Source: Ponticaulis profundi
GTDB lineage: Bacteria > Pseudomonadota > Alphaproteobacteria > Caulobacterales > Hyphomonadaceae
Direction of reading: 5' to 3'
Assembly (NCBI RefSeq): GCF_042659465.1
Contig: NZ_JBHSSW010000012.1
Coordinates: 310,001 to 374,000, forward strand
DNA: 64,000 nt
The position numbers and the translations under genes are program-made. How positions within the stretch are numbered: the stretch's first letter is position 1; each line of letters begins with the position of its first letter. The notes below the pieces were generated by a model that did not search any database, was not told the origin of the DNA, and saw only the letters and a list, made by a program, of their open reading frames with translations. Of the stretch, positions 34,251-43,675 are shown one piece after another.

Positions 34251-35399
34251 ATGACCAGTCATGGTCGTATCTTTCTTCGACGCCTCGCGCTCAGTCAGTT
34301 TCGCAACTATCCGGAACTCGCTATGGACCTGGATGGGCGGCATGTCTGCCTGTTCGGTGCGAATGGGGCGGGCAAAACCAATCTCATAGAAGCTGTTTCG
34401 CAACTTTCCCCGGGGCGTGGTCTGCGCTCTGCCGGGCTTGGCGATATTGCCCGCAATCATCAGGGCAGTTCGGCGACGAGCTGGGGGCTTGGTGCGCGCC
34501 TGTTTGATGGTGATCTCGACCGGGCCATCCGTATCGATACCAGCCTGGAAAGCGGGGGCCGTGGAAAGCGCGTCATTCAGCTGGACGGCGAGCCGTCGAC
34601 GGCTGGTGCGCTGAGCGATCTGGTGCGCATTATCTGGCTGACCCCTGCCATGGACCGTGTGTTTGCGGGCGGCGCGACGGAGAGGCGAAAATTTCTGGAT
34701 CGTCAGACGCTGGCACACTTTCCCGAACATGCCCGGCACACAGCCGCTTATGAGCGCGCCATGCGCGAGCGCAATGCGCTGCTGGAGCAGGGGCGTATTG
34801 ACCCGGTCTGGCTGGATGGACTGGAAGCACGTCTCGCAGAACATGGCGCAGCGATCGCGCGCCATCGCGCGGTCACCCTGGAGCGCCTGCAGCAAGCGGT
34901 TGATACCCGCCCGGATGGGGCGTTTCCGAAAGCGGATCTTTCGTTGAACGGGGCGGTCGAGGAAGCCTGGGCGCAAGGCCGGGAATACTCAGCCATTCTG
35001 GAGCTGATGACCCAGTCCTATCGGGATGGACGCCGACGCGATGCAGGTGCAGGGCGTACGCTTTTTGGCCCGCATAGAAGCGATCTGCTTGTCATCCACC
35101 GGCCAACCGGTGTGGAGGCGGGGCTCTGCTCAACCGGACAGCAAAAGGCGCTGCTGATTGGTCTGATCCTCTCAAATGCACGTGCCCTGGAAGCGGATGT
35201 CAATCTGCGCAATCCGCTCGTCCTGCTGGATGAAGCAGTTGCCCATCTCGATCCGGACCGGCGCGCGGCTCTGTTTGATGAATTGTCTGCCCTGAAGGGT
35301 CAGGCCTGGCTGACAGGAACCGAGCGCAGTCTGTTCGAGGATTTTGCAGATCGCGCGCAGTTTTTCGAAGTCGCAGAAGGCCAGGTTTCAGAGATCTGA
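34251..35399 (+). CDS. recF: DNA replication/repair protein RecF
   Basis: 382 residues. SMC-like ATPase with Walker A GANGAGKT (36-43), the signature STGQQKALLIGL and Walker B LVLLDEAVAHLD. It loads RecA at gaps. ATG 34251 lies eight nt after the dnaN stop; an in-frame TTG at 34239 overlapping that stop is an alternative start and would imply tighter coupling. Confidence 0.95.
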   Translation: MTSHGRIFLRRLALSQFRNYPELAMDLDGRHVCLFGANGAGKTNLIEAVSQLSPGRGLRSAGLGDIARNHQGSSATSWGLGARLFDGDLDRAIRIDTSLESGGRGKRVIQLDGEPSTAGALSDLVRIIWLTPAMDRVFAGGATERRKFLDRQTLAHFPEHARHTAAYERAMRERNALLEQGRIDPVWLDGLEARLAEHGAAIARHRAVTLERLQQAVDTRPDGAFPKADLSLNGAVEEAWAQGREYSAILELMTQSYRDGRRRDAGAGRTLFGPHRSDLLVIHRPTGVEAGLCSTGQQKALLIGLILSNARALEADVNLRNPLVLLDEAVAHLDPDRRAALFDELSALKGQAWLTGTERSLFEDFADRAQFFEVAEGQVSEI

Positions 35400-35607
35400 G
35401 CAGGTCTGTTCACGCGGTAAAACAAACCTCCGAATGCACACAATCTGAGCACAAAAAGCGCGAGAAGTGCAGTCGCCCGAAACGCGAAGAAAAGTGCAGG
35501 AAAATCAGAGCGAAAAGAGCGGAATAACTGTCAAAAAACTCAGGCGGAAAATTTCCCTTTTTAACCGTTTGCCCTTATACTGAGCAAAGACTGATTCATA
35601 AGAAGAA

Positions 35608-38064
35608 ATGATCGCAAGCATGGCTGACGACACGACACCAAATCCTGAATACGGCGCTGGCTCGATTAAGGTCCTCAAAGGCCTGGAAGCCGTGCGCAAA
35701 CGGCCAGGCATGTATATTGGTGACACCGATGATGGGTCGGGTCTGCACCACATGATCTATGAGGTCGTGGATAATGCGATTGACGAGGCGCTTGGCGGCT
35801 ATGCCGACCGTGTGACGGTCACGCTTTTCCCGGATGGCTCTGCCGAGATCACCGATAATGGTCGTGGTATTCCGGTCGGCCTGCACCCGACAGAGGGCGT
35901 GTCAGCCGCTGAAGTCATCATGACCCAGCTCCATGCAGGCGGTAAGTTCGATAGCAATTCCTACAAGGTTTCCGGTGGTCTGCACGGCGTGGGCGTTTCG
36001 GTTGTTAACGCGCTTTCCGACTGGCTGGAACTCACCATTCACCGCGAAGGCAATGAACACTGGGTGCGCTTCGTGGAAGGCGGGCGTGTTGAGGCACCGC
36101 TCGAAACACGTGGCCCGTCTCCGATGACGGAGGCTGGAAAGCCCTACACAGGCACGGCGGTTCGCTTCCTGGCATCGCCATCGACCTTCTCAATTGTCGA
36201 CTATGACCGCAAGACGCTGGAACATCGTCTGCGTGAGCTTGCCTTCCTGAACTCCGGCGTGAAAATCATCTTCCGGGATGAGCGTGAGGCAGAGCCTTAC
36301 GAGTCCACGCTGGAATATGAAGGCGGCGTTGAAGCTTTTGTCAGCCACCTCGACCGTCAGAAAAGCCCTTTGATCTCAGCACCGATCCGTGCACGTGCGG
36401 AAAAAGACGGCATCACGGTTGATGCCTCTCTGGAATGGAATGACAGCTATCACGAGAATGTTCTGTGCTTCACGAACAACATTCCACAGCGAGACGGCGG
36501 CACCCACCTGGCGGGTTTCCGAGCTGCTCTGACCCGCGTCATCAACAAATACGCGGATGAGACAGGTGTGGCGAAAAAGGAAAAAGTGAGCATTAGCGGG
36601 GATGACGCGCGCGAAGGTCTGACCTGCGTGCTCTCCGTTAAGGTACCTGACCCGAAATTTTCGTCTCAGACAAAAGACAAGCTCGTTTCCTCTGAGGTGC
36701 GCCCGGTTGTTGAAAGCCTGATGACCGAGCAATTGTCGCAATGGTTTGAGGAAAACCCTCAGCCTGCGAAAATCGTCATGCAGAAGATTGTCGAAGCTGC
36801 TGCTGCCCGAGAGGCGGCGCGCAAGGCACGCGAACTGACACGTCGCAAGACAGCGCTTGATATCACCTCTCTGCCTGGCAAGCTTGCAGACTGTCAGGAA
36901 AAAGATCCTGCAAAATCAGAGCTGTTCATCGTGGAGGGTGACTCTGCTGGTGGATCTGCAAAGCAGGGACGGAACCGTGAAAACCAGGCCATTCTGCCGC
37001 TGCGTGGTAAGATCCTGAACGTTGAACGTGCCCGTTTCGACAAGATGCTCTCATCCGATCAGGTCGGTACCCTGATCACGGCGCTCGGTGCCGGCATTGG
37101 CCGTCGCTCTGAAACCAATCCAAACGAAGGTTTCCAGATCGAGAAGCTGCGCTATCACAAGATCATCATCATGACCGACGCCGACGTCGATGGTGCGCAC
37201 ATCCGAACGCTTCTGCTGACCTTCTTCTACCGGCAAATGCCGGAACTGATCGAAAAAGGCTTTCTCTACATTGCTCAGCCGCCGCTCTACAAAGTGTCCC
37301 GCGGTCGTTCAGAGCGGTATCTGAAAGATGATGCCGAGCAGGAAGCCTATCTCATTGAAGAAGGCACCAGTGGCGAAACGCTGATCCTTCAGGATGGCGA
37401 GCAGATCGGTGGTAATGACCTTTATGACACCGTCATGCAGGCTGTTCAGTTTCGTAATACGGTACGTCGTATGGCGCTGAAAGCCCGCGGTGAACTCGTC
37501 GAGCAGGCAGCGCTTGCCGGTGCGCTGGATGACGGCGCCAGTGATGATGCGGCGCAGCTGACAGCGGTTCGTCTGAACCGTATGGCAGAAGAGGGCGAGG
37601 ATACCTGGGAAGGCAAATTCGAGAACGGCGATCTCGTCATGCGCCGAATTGTGCGCGACGTTGAAGACGTGATGGCACTCGATACAACCATGCTGCGCTC
37701 TCCGGATGCACGTCGTCTTGCCGAACGCGCTGCAAGCGTGCGTGCGACCTATAAGGAACGCGCTGTGCTTCGTCAGGAAAAGGGCGGTGAAGTCGATGTG
37801 TTCGGCCCGGTCTCTCTGGTCGACGCTGTGCTTGAATCTGGCGGTAAAGGCCTGTCTATTCAACGCTATAAGGGTCTAGGCGAGATGAACCCGGATCAGC
37901 TCTGGGAAACCACGCTGGATGCCAATGCGCGCACCCTGCTGCGCGTGAAGGTCGAGCATGGTGACGAGGCAGATGACATGTTTGCCAAGCTGATGGGCGA
38001 CGTCGTTGAGCCACGTCGTGAGTTCATTCAGGCGAACGCACTCGAAGCCGAAGTCGACGTATAA
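35608..38064 (+). CDS. gyrB: DNA gyrase subunit B
   Basis: 818 residues. The GHKL ATPase domain shows KRPGMYIGDT, EVVDNAIDEAL, ITDNGRGIPV and GLHGVGVSVVNALS; the TOPRIM domain shows EGDSAGGSAKQGR (near 443) and DADVDGAHIRTLLL (near 523); the C-terminal block YKGLGEMNPDQLWETT completes the protein. A second ATG at 35620 (MADDTTPNP) is the alternative start; the first is kept because AAGAAGAA precedes it. The recF-gyrB gap of 208 nt suggests its own promoter, with TTATAC near 35575 as a possible -10. Confidence 0.97.
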   Translation: MIASMADDTTPNPEYGAGSIKVLKGLEAVRKRPGMYIGDTDDGSGLHHMIYEVVDNAIDEALGGYADRVTVTLFPDGSAEITDNGRGIPVGLHPTEGVSAAEVIMTQLHAGGKFDSNSYKVSGGLHGVGVSVVNALSDWLELTIHREGNEHWVRFVEGGRVEAPLETRGPSPMTEAGKPYTGTAVRFLASPSTFSIVDYDRKTLEHRLRELAFLNSGVKIIFRDEREAEPYESTLEYEGGVEAFVSHLDRQKSPLISAPIRARAEKDGITVDASLEWNDSYHENVLCFTNNIPQRDGGTHLAGFRAALTRVINKYADETGVAKKEKVSISGDDAREGLTCVLSVKVPDPKFSSQTKDKLVSSEVRPVVESLMTEQLSQWFEENPQPAKIVMQKIVEAAAAREAARKARELTRRKTALDITSLPGKLADCQEKDPAKSELFIVEGDSAGGSAKQGRNRENQAILPLRGKILNVERARFDKMLSSDQVGTLITALGAGIGRRSETNPNEGFQIEKLRYHKIIIMTDADVDGAHIRTLLLTFFYRQMPELIEKGFLYIAQPPLYKVSRGRSERYLKDDAEQEAYLIEEGTSGETLILQDGEQIGGNDLYDTVMQAVQFRNTVRRMALKARGELVEQAALAGALDDGASDDAAQLTAVRLNRMAEEGEDTWEGKFENGDLVMRRIVRDVEDVMALDTTMLRSPDARRLAERAASVRATYKERAVLRQEKGGEVDVFGPVSLVDAVLESGGKGLSIQRYKGLGEMNPDQLWETTLDANARTLLRVKVEHGDEADDMFAKLMGDVVEPRREFIQANALEAEVDV

Positions 38065-38092
38065 CCTCTCTCATTGGATGAGTGTTTCTGAC

Positions 38093-38128
38093 GGGTTTCT
38101 CCTCTATGGAGAAACCCATCTTGCTTTT
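38093..38128 (+). terminator. Terminator-like hairpin after gyrB
   Basis: A perfect 10-bp stem GGGTTTCTCC/GGAGAAACCC (38093-38102 with 38108-38117) with loop TCTAT is followed by ATCTTGCTTTT. The T tract is interrupted. Confidence 0.7.
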
Positions 38129-38208
38129 GTGGGCGATTAACGAACTGGAAAGGCGGTTCAGGCTCAGTCAGTCTGACGTTGTTTAACGTTGAACTGAAGG
38201 AAGTGGTC

Positions 38209-38586
38209 ATGGGCCAGACAATGCGACGCAATCTGTTCCTTTTGCCAGCCATTGGTCTGGCGGGGCTCATTCTCTGGGGCGCGCTCAATGCGGTGCCACC
38301 TATTCCGCGTGTCTTTGGTCACCAGGATAAAATTGAGCATTTTCTGGCATTTGCAGGCCTTGCGCTGTGGCTGACAGCAGGGCTCGGGCCGAAGCGTCTC
38401 TATTCTGCTCTGGCCCTTTCTGCCGGTTCCGCTGTTGGTCTGGAAGTCGCGCAACTTCTGCTCAGCCCAACACGCACGGCTTCTCTGCCGGATATTCTCG
38501 CCAGCCTTGCTGGCATACTGGCTGCAGCCGTCTTCATGCTCATCGCCCGCCAGATGATTTCATCGCGTCAGATTCGAGCCGCCTGA
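38209..38586 (+). CDS. VanZ-like family membrane protein
   Basis: 125 residues with four hydrophobic segments. The block QDKIEHFLAFAGLALWLTAG and the PDILASLAGILAAAVF ending match the VanZ-like fold, a small membrane family of unclear role (VanZ itself confers low-level teicoplanin resistance). ATG 38209 is chosen because AAGGAAG ends five bases upstream; a later ATG at 38221 is possible. Confidence 0.75.
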   Translation: MGQTMRRNLFLLPAIGLAGLILWGALNAVPPIPRVFGHQDKIEHFLAFAGLALWLTAGLGPKRLYSALALSAGSAVGLEVAQLLLSPTRTASLPDILASLAGILAAAVFMLIARQMISSRQIRAA

Positions 38587-38760
38587 TTTCCTGATCTCGC
38601 TTCGGCCGCCCGAAAGATCGCGGTTCCGGGCTTTGAAGGTCCGATTACGCCTTGAAATCACAGTTTTATAGATCAGATTTGTCTCAATAATCATATTGGG
38701 CTCGACGCAATCCTGTGAACCAGTCCACACTCGATCAGGACTGCATAAGGGAGCGCGAAC

Positions 38761-39285
38761 ATGTCTCGTTTCGACGAATTGGTAGAAACCGTTGATGCCT
38801 ATCAGGCACGAGCCGCCGAAAACTATGATCGCATTCGCAAGCTGGCCGTTGATCTGAAAGAGGGCTTCTGTGCCTATCTCGGAACCAAGGACGGCGTGTG
38901 CGTGCACCTCGTCCCACCGGTCGGTCAGTTCAAGCCCATGACAGATCTTGAACGCGCCTTCTCAATACCTTCCAGAGGTTTTCGACCACTTGGCCCGGTC
39001 TTTTTCGGTCTTGCCGTTAGGGTAACTCACGGTACAGACTGGATTCGACTGACCATGCGGTGTCACAAACTGGGAGAGAAGTTCACGCTGCACATTGACG
39101 AGGGGCCAAGTTATACCTTTCAATTGCCACTTGCAGATCATGATCCGACAGAGTTCTACGAGTTGTTGTTTCATCACGTCCGCGCACAGTTCACAGAAGC
39201 GATAGATCACTATGATCGTGGAACAGATGCGCGTTCCATCGGTTTTGATTTCTCAGAGTCTGAAGAAAGTCAGGATCAAGCGTAA
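38761..39285 (+). CDS. Unrecognised 174-residue soluble protein
   Basis: I do not recognise a family. The protein begins with a helix (DELVETVDAYQARAAENYDRI), continues with a beta-rich middle (residues about 35-125, with FGLAVRVTHGTDWIRLTMR and FTLHIDEGPSYTFQL), and ends in a helix (FYELLFHHVRAQFTEAIDHY) plus an acidic Ser-rich tail. No signal peptide or membrane segment is present. AAGGGAG precedes the ATG. It lies 57 nt before the antiporter gene and may share its transcript. Codon use looks like that of its neighbours. Confidence 0.7.
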   Translation: MSRFDELVETVDAYQARAAENYDRIRKLAVDLKEGFCAYLGTKDGVCVHLVPPVGQFKPMTDLERAFSIPSRGFRPLGPVFFGLAVRVTHGTDWIRLTMRCHKLGEKFTLHIDEGPSYTFQLPLADHDPTEFYELLFHHVRAQFTEAIDHYDRGTDARSIGFDFSESEESQDQA

Positions 39286-39342
39286 ACGGGTTCATCCGTC
39301 TTTCAGTTCACTACATTTCGCGCCCAAACGGAGCCTGAATAT

Positions 39343-41256
39343 ATGTCCACTGCTGCAGAAACTGCTGCACTCCTGTCGCCTGTCGAAACGGTCGCTCTGA
39401 TCGGGGTTCTCGGCATGGGAGCCCAATGGCTCGCCTGGCGTATGCAATTGCCGGCCATCGTGCTGATGAGTTTGGCGGGCCTCATGGTCGGCCCTGCTGC
39501 AACGGTTCTGCTGGGGCAGGCTGTTGTCGATCCGGAATCCAGTTTCGGAGACCTGACCCGCCCGATTGTCAGTCTGGCCGTTGCCATCATCCTGTTTGAA
39601 GGCGGTCTGGCGCTCAAGTTTTCCGATCTGCGTGATACCGGCTCGACGGTTCGCAGGCTCGTCTTCTTTGGCGGTCCGATTGCCTGGGTTCTGGGCAGTC
39701 TGGCCGGTTATTACATTGCCGGCCTTGGTGCAGGCACGGCAATCCTTCTGGCGGGCGTGCTCGTCGTGACCGGCCCAACCGTCATCATGCCGCTTCTTCG
39801 CCAGTCAAAGCTGGGTGGACGCGTCGGCAAAGCCCTGAAATGGGAAGGCATCGTCAACGACCCTGTCGGGGCCCTCTTTGCTGTCGCAGCTTTCGAAGTG
39901 CTGCGCGTTTTCGTTTCCGAAGGCAGCCCGCTTGCGATTGTCGCATGGATTGTGTTCGCAGCCATGGTGGGTGTTCTGCTGGGCGTTCTGGCCGGGCATC
40001 TTTTATCGCGTGCCTTCCGCAACGCGCTGATCCCTGAATTCCTGAAAGCGCCGATTATTCTCGTCAGCGTGCTGGCCTGTTACGGGCTGGCCGAAGCCAT
40101 TGAGCACGAGATTGGCCTCGTTGCCGTGACAGCTTACGGTATGACGCTGGGCAATTCCCGCTTCGCAAGCCTGCGTGATATGCGCCGCTTCAAGGAGAAC
40201 ATTGCTGTTATCCTGATCTCAGGCGTGTTCATCATTCTCACCGCTGGCCTGACGCCGGAAGTGATCATGAGTGCCTTTACCTGGCAGACGCTTGCTTTCC
40301 TCATTGTCATGCTCTTCGTCGTGCGCCCTCTGACGGTTTTCGTCTCGACATTCGGCGAGCTGAACTGGCGGGAGGCTGCGCTAGTCGGCTGGATTGCGCC
40401 GCGCGGTGTGGTCGCCGTTGCCATTACCGGGTTCTTTGCTCAGCGTCTGACAACACTTGCCGAAAATGGTGAGCCGCTTCTGGCGGGCGCTGAACGCATC
40501 ACCGCGCTTGCTTTCGCAATGGTGTTTGTCACCGTTGTTGCGCATGGTTTCACCATTGGTCCGCTGTCGCGTCGCCTGAAGCTCGCGCGGTCCGGACCCG
40601 CTGGTGTGTTGCTCGTCGGTGCTAATCCGTGGAGCGTCGGCCTTGCCAAAGTGCTCAAGGATGTTGGTGTCAGCGTCATCATGGCAGACACAGACATTCG
40701 CCGTCTGCGTCCTGCGCGTGAGGCAGGCGTTCAGGCATTCACAGGGGAAGTGCTCTCCGAAGCCGCAGAGCTGCGCCTGGACCATGCGCTGTTCTCAACC
40801 TGTGTCGCAGTCAGCGCAAACGACTATTACAACGCGCTGGTCTGCCGTCACTTCGGGCCGGAGCTGGGCCGCGACAAGACCTATCAGCTGTCCACATCGG
40901 ATAAGGAAGGCGACGCGCTCGGCGTGCCGGACTCCACACGCGGACGCACACTCATGCGGTCCGGGCGTGGCTATGACACGCTGATCCGTGACCATTATCG
41001 CAAATGGGTCTTCCACAAGACGGAACTGACCGACGTTTACAACATGGAACGCTTCAAGGCAGAGCGCCCTGACGCAGAGCTGGTTGCCGAAGTCGCTCAG
41101 GATGGGAATGTCTTCTTCCTCGGGCCGAAACGGGCGCCGAAGGGGGAGCCAGGCATGACGATCATCAGTTTTGGTCCCGAGCTGAACCCGAAAGTGGAAA
41201 CGCCGCCGCCGACCTCTGGTCAGCCGCCAAGCAATCCACCGCTTCCCAAAGAGTGA
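39343..41256 (+). CDS. Cation:proton antiporter (CPA1 type) with RCK/TrkA-N domain
   Basis: 637 residues. About twelve membrane segments occupy residues 10-405, with ALKWEGIVNDPVGALFAV carrying the conserved acidic Asp of Na+ or K+/H+ exchangers and GWIAPRGVVAVAITG a typical late segment. A cytosolic nucleotide-binding RCK-like domain follows (GVLLVGANPWSVGLAKVLKD, about 423-540). The ion is not certain (Na+ or K+). The last 37 bases overlap the convergent metalloprotease gene. Confidence 0.9.
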   Translation: MSTAAETAALLSPVETVALIGVLGMGAQWLAWRMQLPAIVLMSLAGLMVGPAATVLLGQAVVDPESSFGDLTRPIVSLAVAIILFEGGLALKFSDLRDTGSTVRRLVFFGGPIAWVLGSLAGYYIAGLGAGTAILLAGVLVVTGPTVIMPLLRQSKLGGRVGKALKWEGIVNDPVGALFAVAAFEVLRVFVSEGSPLAIVAWIVFAAMVGVLLGVLAGHLLSRAFRNALIPEFLKAPIILVSVLACYGLAEAIEHEIGLVAVTAYGMTLGNSRFASLRDMRRFKENIAVILISGVFIILTAGLTPEVIMSAFTWQTLAFLIVMLFVVRPLTVFVSTFGELNWREAALVGWIAPRGVVAVAITGFFAQRLTTLAENGEPLLAGAERITALAFAMVFVTVVAHGFTIGPLSRRLKLARSGPAGVLLVGANPWSVGLAKVLKDVGVSVIMADTDIRRLRPAREAGVQAFTGEVLSEAAELRLDHALFSTCVAVSANDYYNALVCRHFGPELGRDKTYQLSTSDKEGDALGVPDSTRGRTLMRSGRGYDTLIRDHYRKWVFHKTELTDVYNMERFKAERPDAELVAEVAQDGNVFFLGPKRAPKGEPGMTIISFGPELNPKVETPPPTSGQPPSNPPLPKE

Positions 41257-41957
41257 AGCTGCCTTCCATTCGATTTCAACCATTGCCGGGCCGCCTTGTG
41301 CGGCCCGTATGCGTCGTCGACCAGTTTCCAGAACGCCGAGGAGTGGTTCATTTCGATCAGATGGGCGACCTCATGGGCGGCGACATAGTCCAGCACATAA
41401 GGCGGTGCGAGAATGAGCCGCCACGAGAATGAGAGATTGCCGCGCGCGCTGCATGAGCCCCAGCGCGATACCGTATCCCGAAGCGTGATCTTCTGAGGTG
41501 ATGCGCGCAGGATCGCAGCATACCGATCAACAGCGACCTCCAGATCCTTACGTGCAGACTTCTTGCAGAAGGACAGAATGCGGTCTTCGAAGGTGATCAG
41601 GGCGCCCGGACTGTCGATTTCGTTCGGTGACCCTTCGATCAGTTTTGTCCGGCCCTTGTCCGCTGAGCGGGTGAGAAGGTGGCGCTCGCCACGAAACAGA
41701 ATGGATCCGCCCGGTTCGACCGATTGGCGCGTCGGTAGGCGCACCGCCTGTGCTTCCAGCCAATCTGTTCGGGAAGCCACGAATTTCTTCGCAGCGTTGA
41801 AATCCCGGTAAGATGGCGCGGTGACCACAGCTTTGCCTGATTTGGGATCTAAACGGAGTATCAGGCGTTTTGCCCGGGTGTTTTCTCTGAAGACCACGTC
41901 AAATCGGGTTCCATTTGGACTTTGGACTGCGAATCGATGGTGCTTCATGGAAGTCAT
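41220..41957 (-). CDS. YgjP-like M48 family metallopeptidase (DUF45)
   Basis: 245 residues. A beta-rich N-terminal domain is followed by the RWGSCSARGNLSFSWRLIL block (split at 165-183) and the zinc site HEVAH (195-199) with the third His in EMNHS (His205). This is the YgjP-type predicted zinc protease with no known substrate. Start 41957 is chosen because CAGGA lies nine bases upstream; ATG 41948 is an alternative. The 3' end overlaps the antiporter gene. Confidence 0.87.
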   Translation of the reverse strand: MTSMKHHRFAVQSPNGTRFDVVFRENTRAKRLILRLDPKSGKAVVTAPSYRDFNAAKKFVASRTDWLEAQAVRLPTRQSVEPGGSILFRGERHLLTRSADKGRTKLIEGSPNEIDSPGALITFEDRILSFCKKSARKDLEVAVDRYAAILRASPQKITLRDTVSRWGSCSARGNLSFSWRLILAPPYVLDYVAAHEVAHLIEMNHSSAFWKLVDDAYGPHKAARQWLKSNGRQLHSLGSGGLLGG

Positions 41958-42022
41958 GTTACAACATCCTGCACGGGGAAGAAGGGACAACCCTGTAGGG
42001 GTTCATAGAAATGAGGACAGGT

Positions 42023-43612
42023 ATGAAAAAGTTACTCTTGAGCGGCACGGCAGCTATTCTGCTGGCATCTTGCGGCGGCAGTGGTGGGAACGCGAAAGAA
42101 GCAGAGGCCGCACTTGAGCTGCTTTCGCTGAAAGAATCCGGCATGGGCCGAGTCGATTTTGCGGAGAAAGATGTCTCCGGCAGCGACGCAACCTTCAAGG
42201 ACGTGACCATCCGGACCAGCGAACTTGAGCCTGTCGAAGACGATATGGACATGGAAACGGATGACTCCGTTGACGTCGATATGGAAGGCGCCGATCTCAA
42301 TATCGAGACGCTGAGCTTTAGCGGCCTCGAAGTTGACGATGCAGGTATCGCGCTCTTCTCGACCATGAAGATGAAAGGCCTGACGGCTGTTCAGACAGAT
42401 GAAGACGCGACAGGTGACCTGACGGCGTCTGACCTGACGCTTGAAGAGCCATCGCCTGAGCTTGCCGCCTGGATCGCAGGCATTCTCGGCGCGGGCGAAG
42501 TGACGGATATGCCGGCAACTGAAGCGGTCAGCTTCGAAGGCTTCTCTCTGTCAAACCTCAGTGCGGTTGACGATGAAGAGAACCGTTTCGGCATCGGCAA
42601 AATCTCTGTGAAGGATTACGAACAGCTGAAGGCTGGTGAAATGTCTCTGGAAGACATGAACCTGTCTTTCATTGATACCGATTCCGACGCCGAAGGCTCT
42701 TTCAAGCTTGGTTCGATCAAGGTTGATGGCGCGAAAATGGACTTCCTGAAGGCGCTTGAGGAAGACACCGAAGAGGGCATTGTTTCTGGCGTCACGCAGA
42801 TCGCCTATGGCAATCCGATTGATCCGGGCTTTGATGACTTTGCTCTGGAAGACCTCAGCTTCGATCTGGCGGGTGTTTCTTTCCTGCTGCCAAGCATGAA
42901 CTACAAGGTCGATCGCAACAGCGATGGCGTGCCAACCAAAATGACCATGCCGAAATTTACGGCGACATTCTCTGCTGATGCAGAAGGCGGTCTCTATGGT
43001 CAGCAGGTTGCGCCAATGCTTGCGGCCTTCGGCTATGAAGAGGTGAAGATCACTGGCGAAGCGGAAAGCACCTATGATCCGGAAACGGACATCGCGGACT
43101 CCACGAAAAACTATATCGAGGTCGAGAACGCATTCCGTCTGAGCACCACCAGCAAGGTTGGCGGCGTTCAGAAGCTGGGTGAAGTCATGCAGAATATGGA
43201 TGCAGAAGCCTTCTCGGAAGGTTCTCAGGATCCAACGAGCATGATGATGGAAGCCTATTCTGTCCTCGACTTCTACAATCTGTCTCTGTCTCTGGAAGAT
43301 CAGGGCGTTGTCGACAATGCCTTCACGCTGGTTGCGGCACAGCAGGGCGCTGATCCGGCGCAACTTCGTGCGCAGGTCGTCGGCATGGTTTCGGCTCTGC
43401 CAGCCATCGCTCAGGGCTTCGGGATCGATCCAGCCATTTCGACGGAACTGTCGACCGCGCTGTCATCCTTCCTCACGCAGTCCGGTACCCTGACGATCAC
43501 AATGAATCCGGAAGAGCCTGTGACACTGCCAATGCTGATGTCAGACCCAACCGCGATCACCAAGCAAAGCCTTGGTTTCTCGGCTGTGAATGACCCGGCT
43601 GAAACGGAATAG
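42023..43612 (+). CDS. Large acidic lipoprotein of unknown function
   Basis: 529 residues. A lipoprotein signal with lipobox LASC (about 14-17) is followed by an acidic, beta-rich protein. The middle holds loosely repeated units of the type LSFSGLEVDD, VSFEGFSLSNLSAVD, MSLEDMNLSF and FALEDLSFDL, spaced by 50-90 residues, which suggests a repetitive beta architecture. The block LPSMNYKVDRNSDGVP precedes a second half with more helix. No known domain is recognised; similarity in style to DUF945/AsmA-like repetitive proteins is only an impression. GAGGA precedes ATG 42023. A bidirectional terminator follows. Confidence 0.72.
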   Translation: MKKLLLSGTAAILLASCGGSGGNAKEAEAALELLSLKESGMGRVDFAEKDVSGSDATFKDVTIRTSELEPVEDDMDMETDDSVDVDMEGADLNIETLSFSGLEVDDAGIALFSTMKMKGLTAVQTDEDATGDLTASDLTLEEPSPELAAWIAGILGAGEVTDMPATEAVSFEGFSLSNLSAVDDEENRFGIGKISVKDYEQLKAGEMSLEDMNLSFIDTDSDAEGSFKLGSIKVDGAKMDFLKALEEDTEEGIVSGVTQIAYGNPIDPGFDDFALEDLSFDLAGVSFLLPSMNYKVDRNSDGVPTKMTMPKFTATFSADAEGGLYGQQVAPMLAAFGYEEVKITGEAESTYDPETDIADSTKNYIEVENAFRLSTTSKVGGVQKLGEVMQNMDAEAFSEGSQDPTSMMMEAYSVLDFYNLSLSLEDQGVVDNAFTLVAAQQGADPAQLRAQVVGMVSALPAIAQGFGIDPAISTELSTALSSFLTQSGTLTITMNPEEPVTLPMLMSDPTAITKQSLGFSAVNDPAETE

Positions 43613-43637
43613 GTTCAGCGATTTCGACGAGAAACAA

Positions 43638-43671
43638 AACACCCGCAGAGCTGATCTGCGGGTGTTTTTTT
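43638..43671. terminator. Bidirectional terminator between the lipoprotein gene and phaZ
   Basis: An 11-bp stem AACACCCGCAG/CTGCGGGTGTT (43638-43648 with 43656-43666) is followed by T through 43671 on the plus strand and by TTTGTTTC-like bases on the minus strand, serving both converging genes. Confidence 0.88.
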
Positions 43672-43675
43672 GTGC

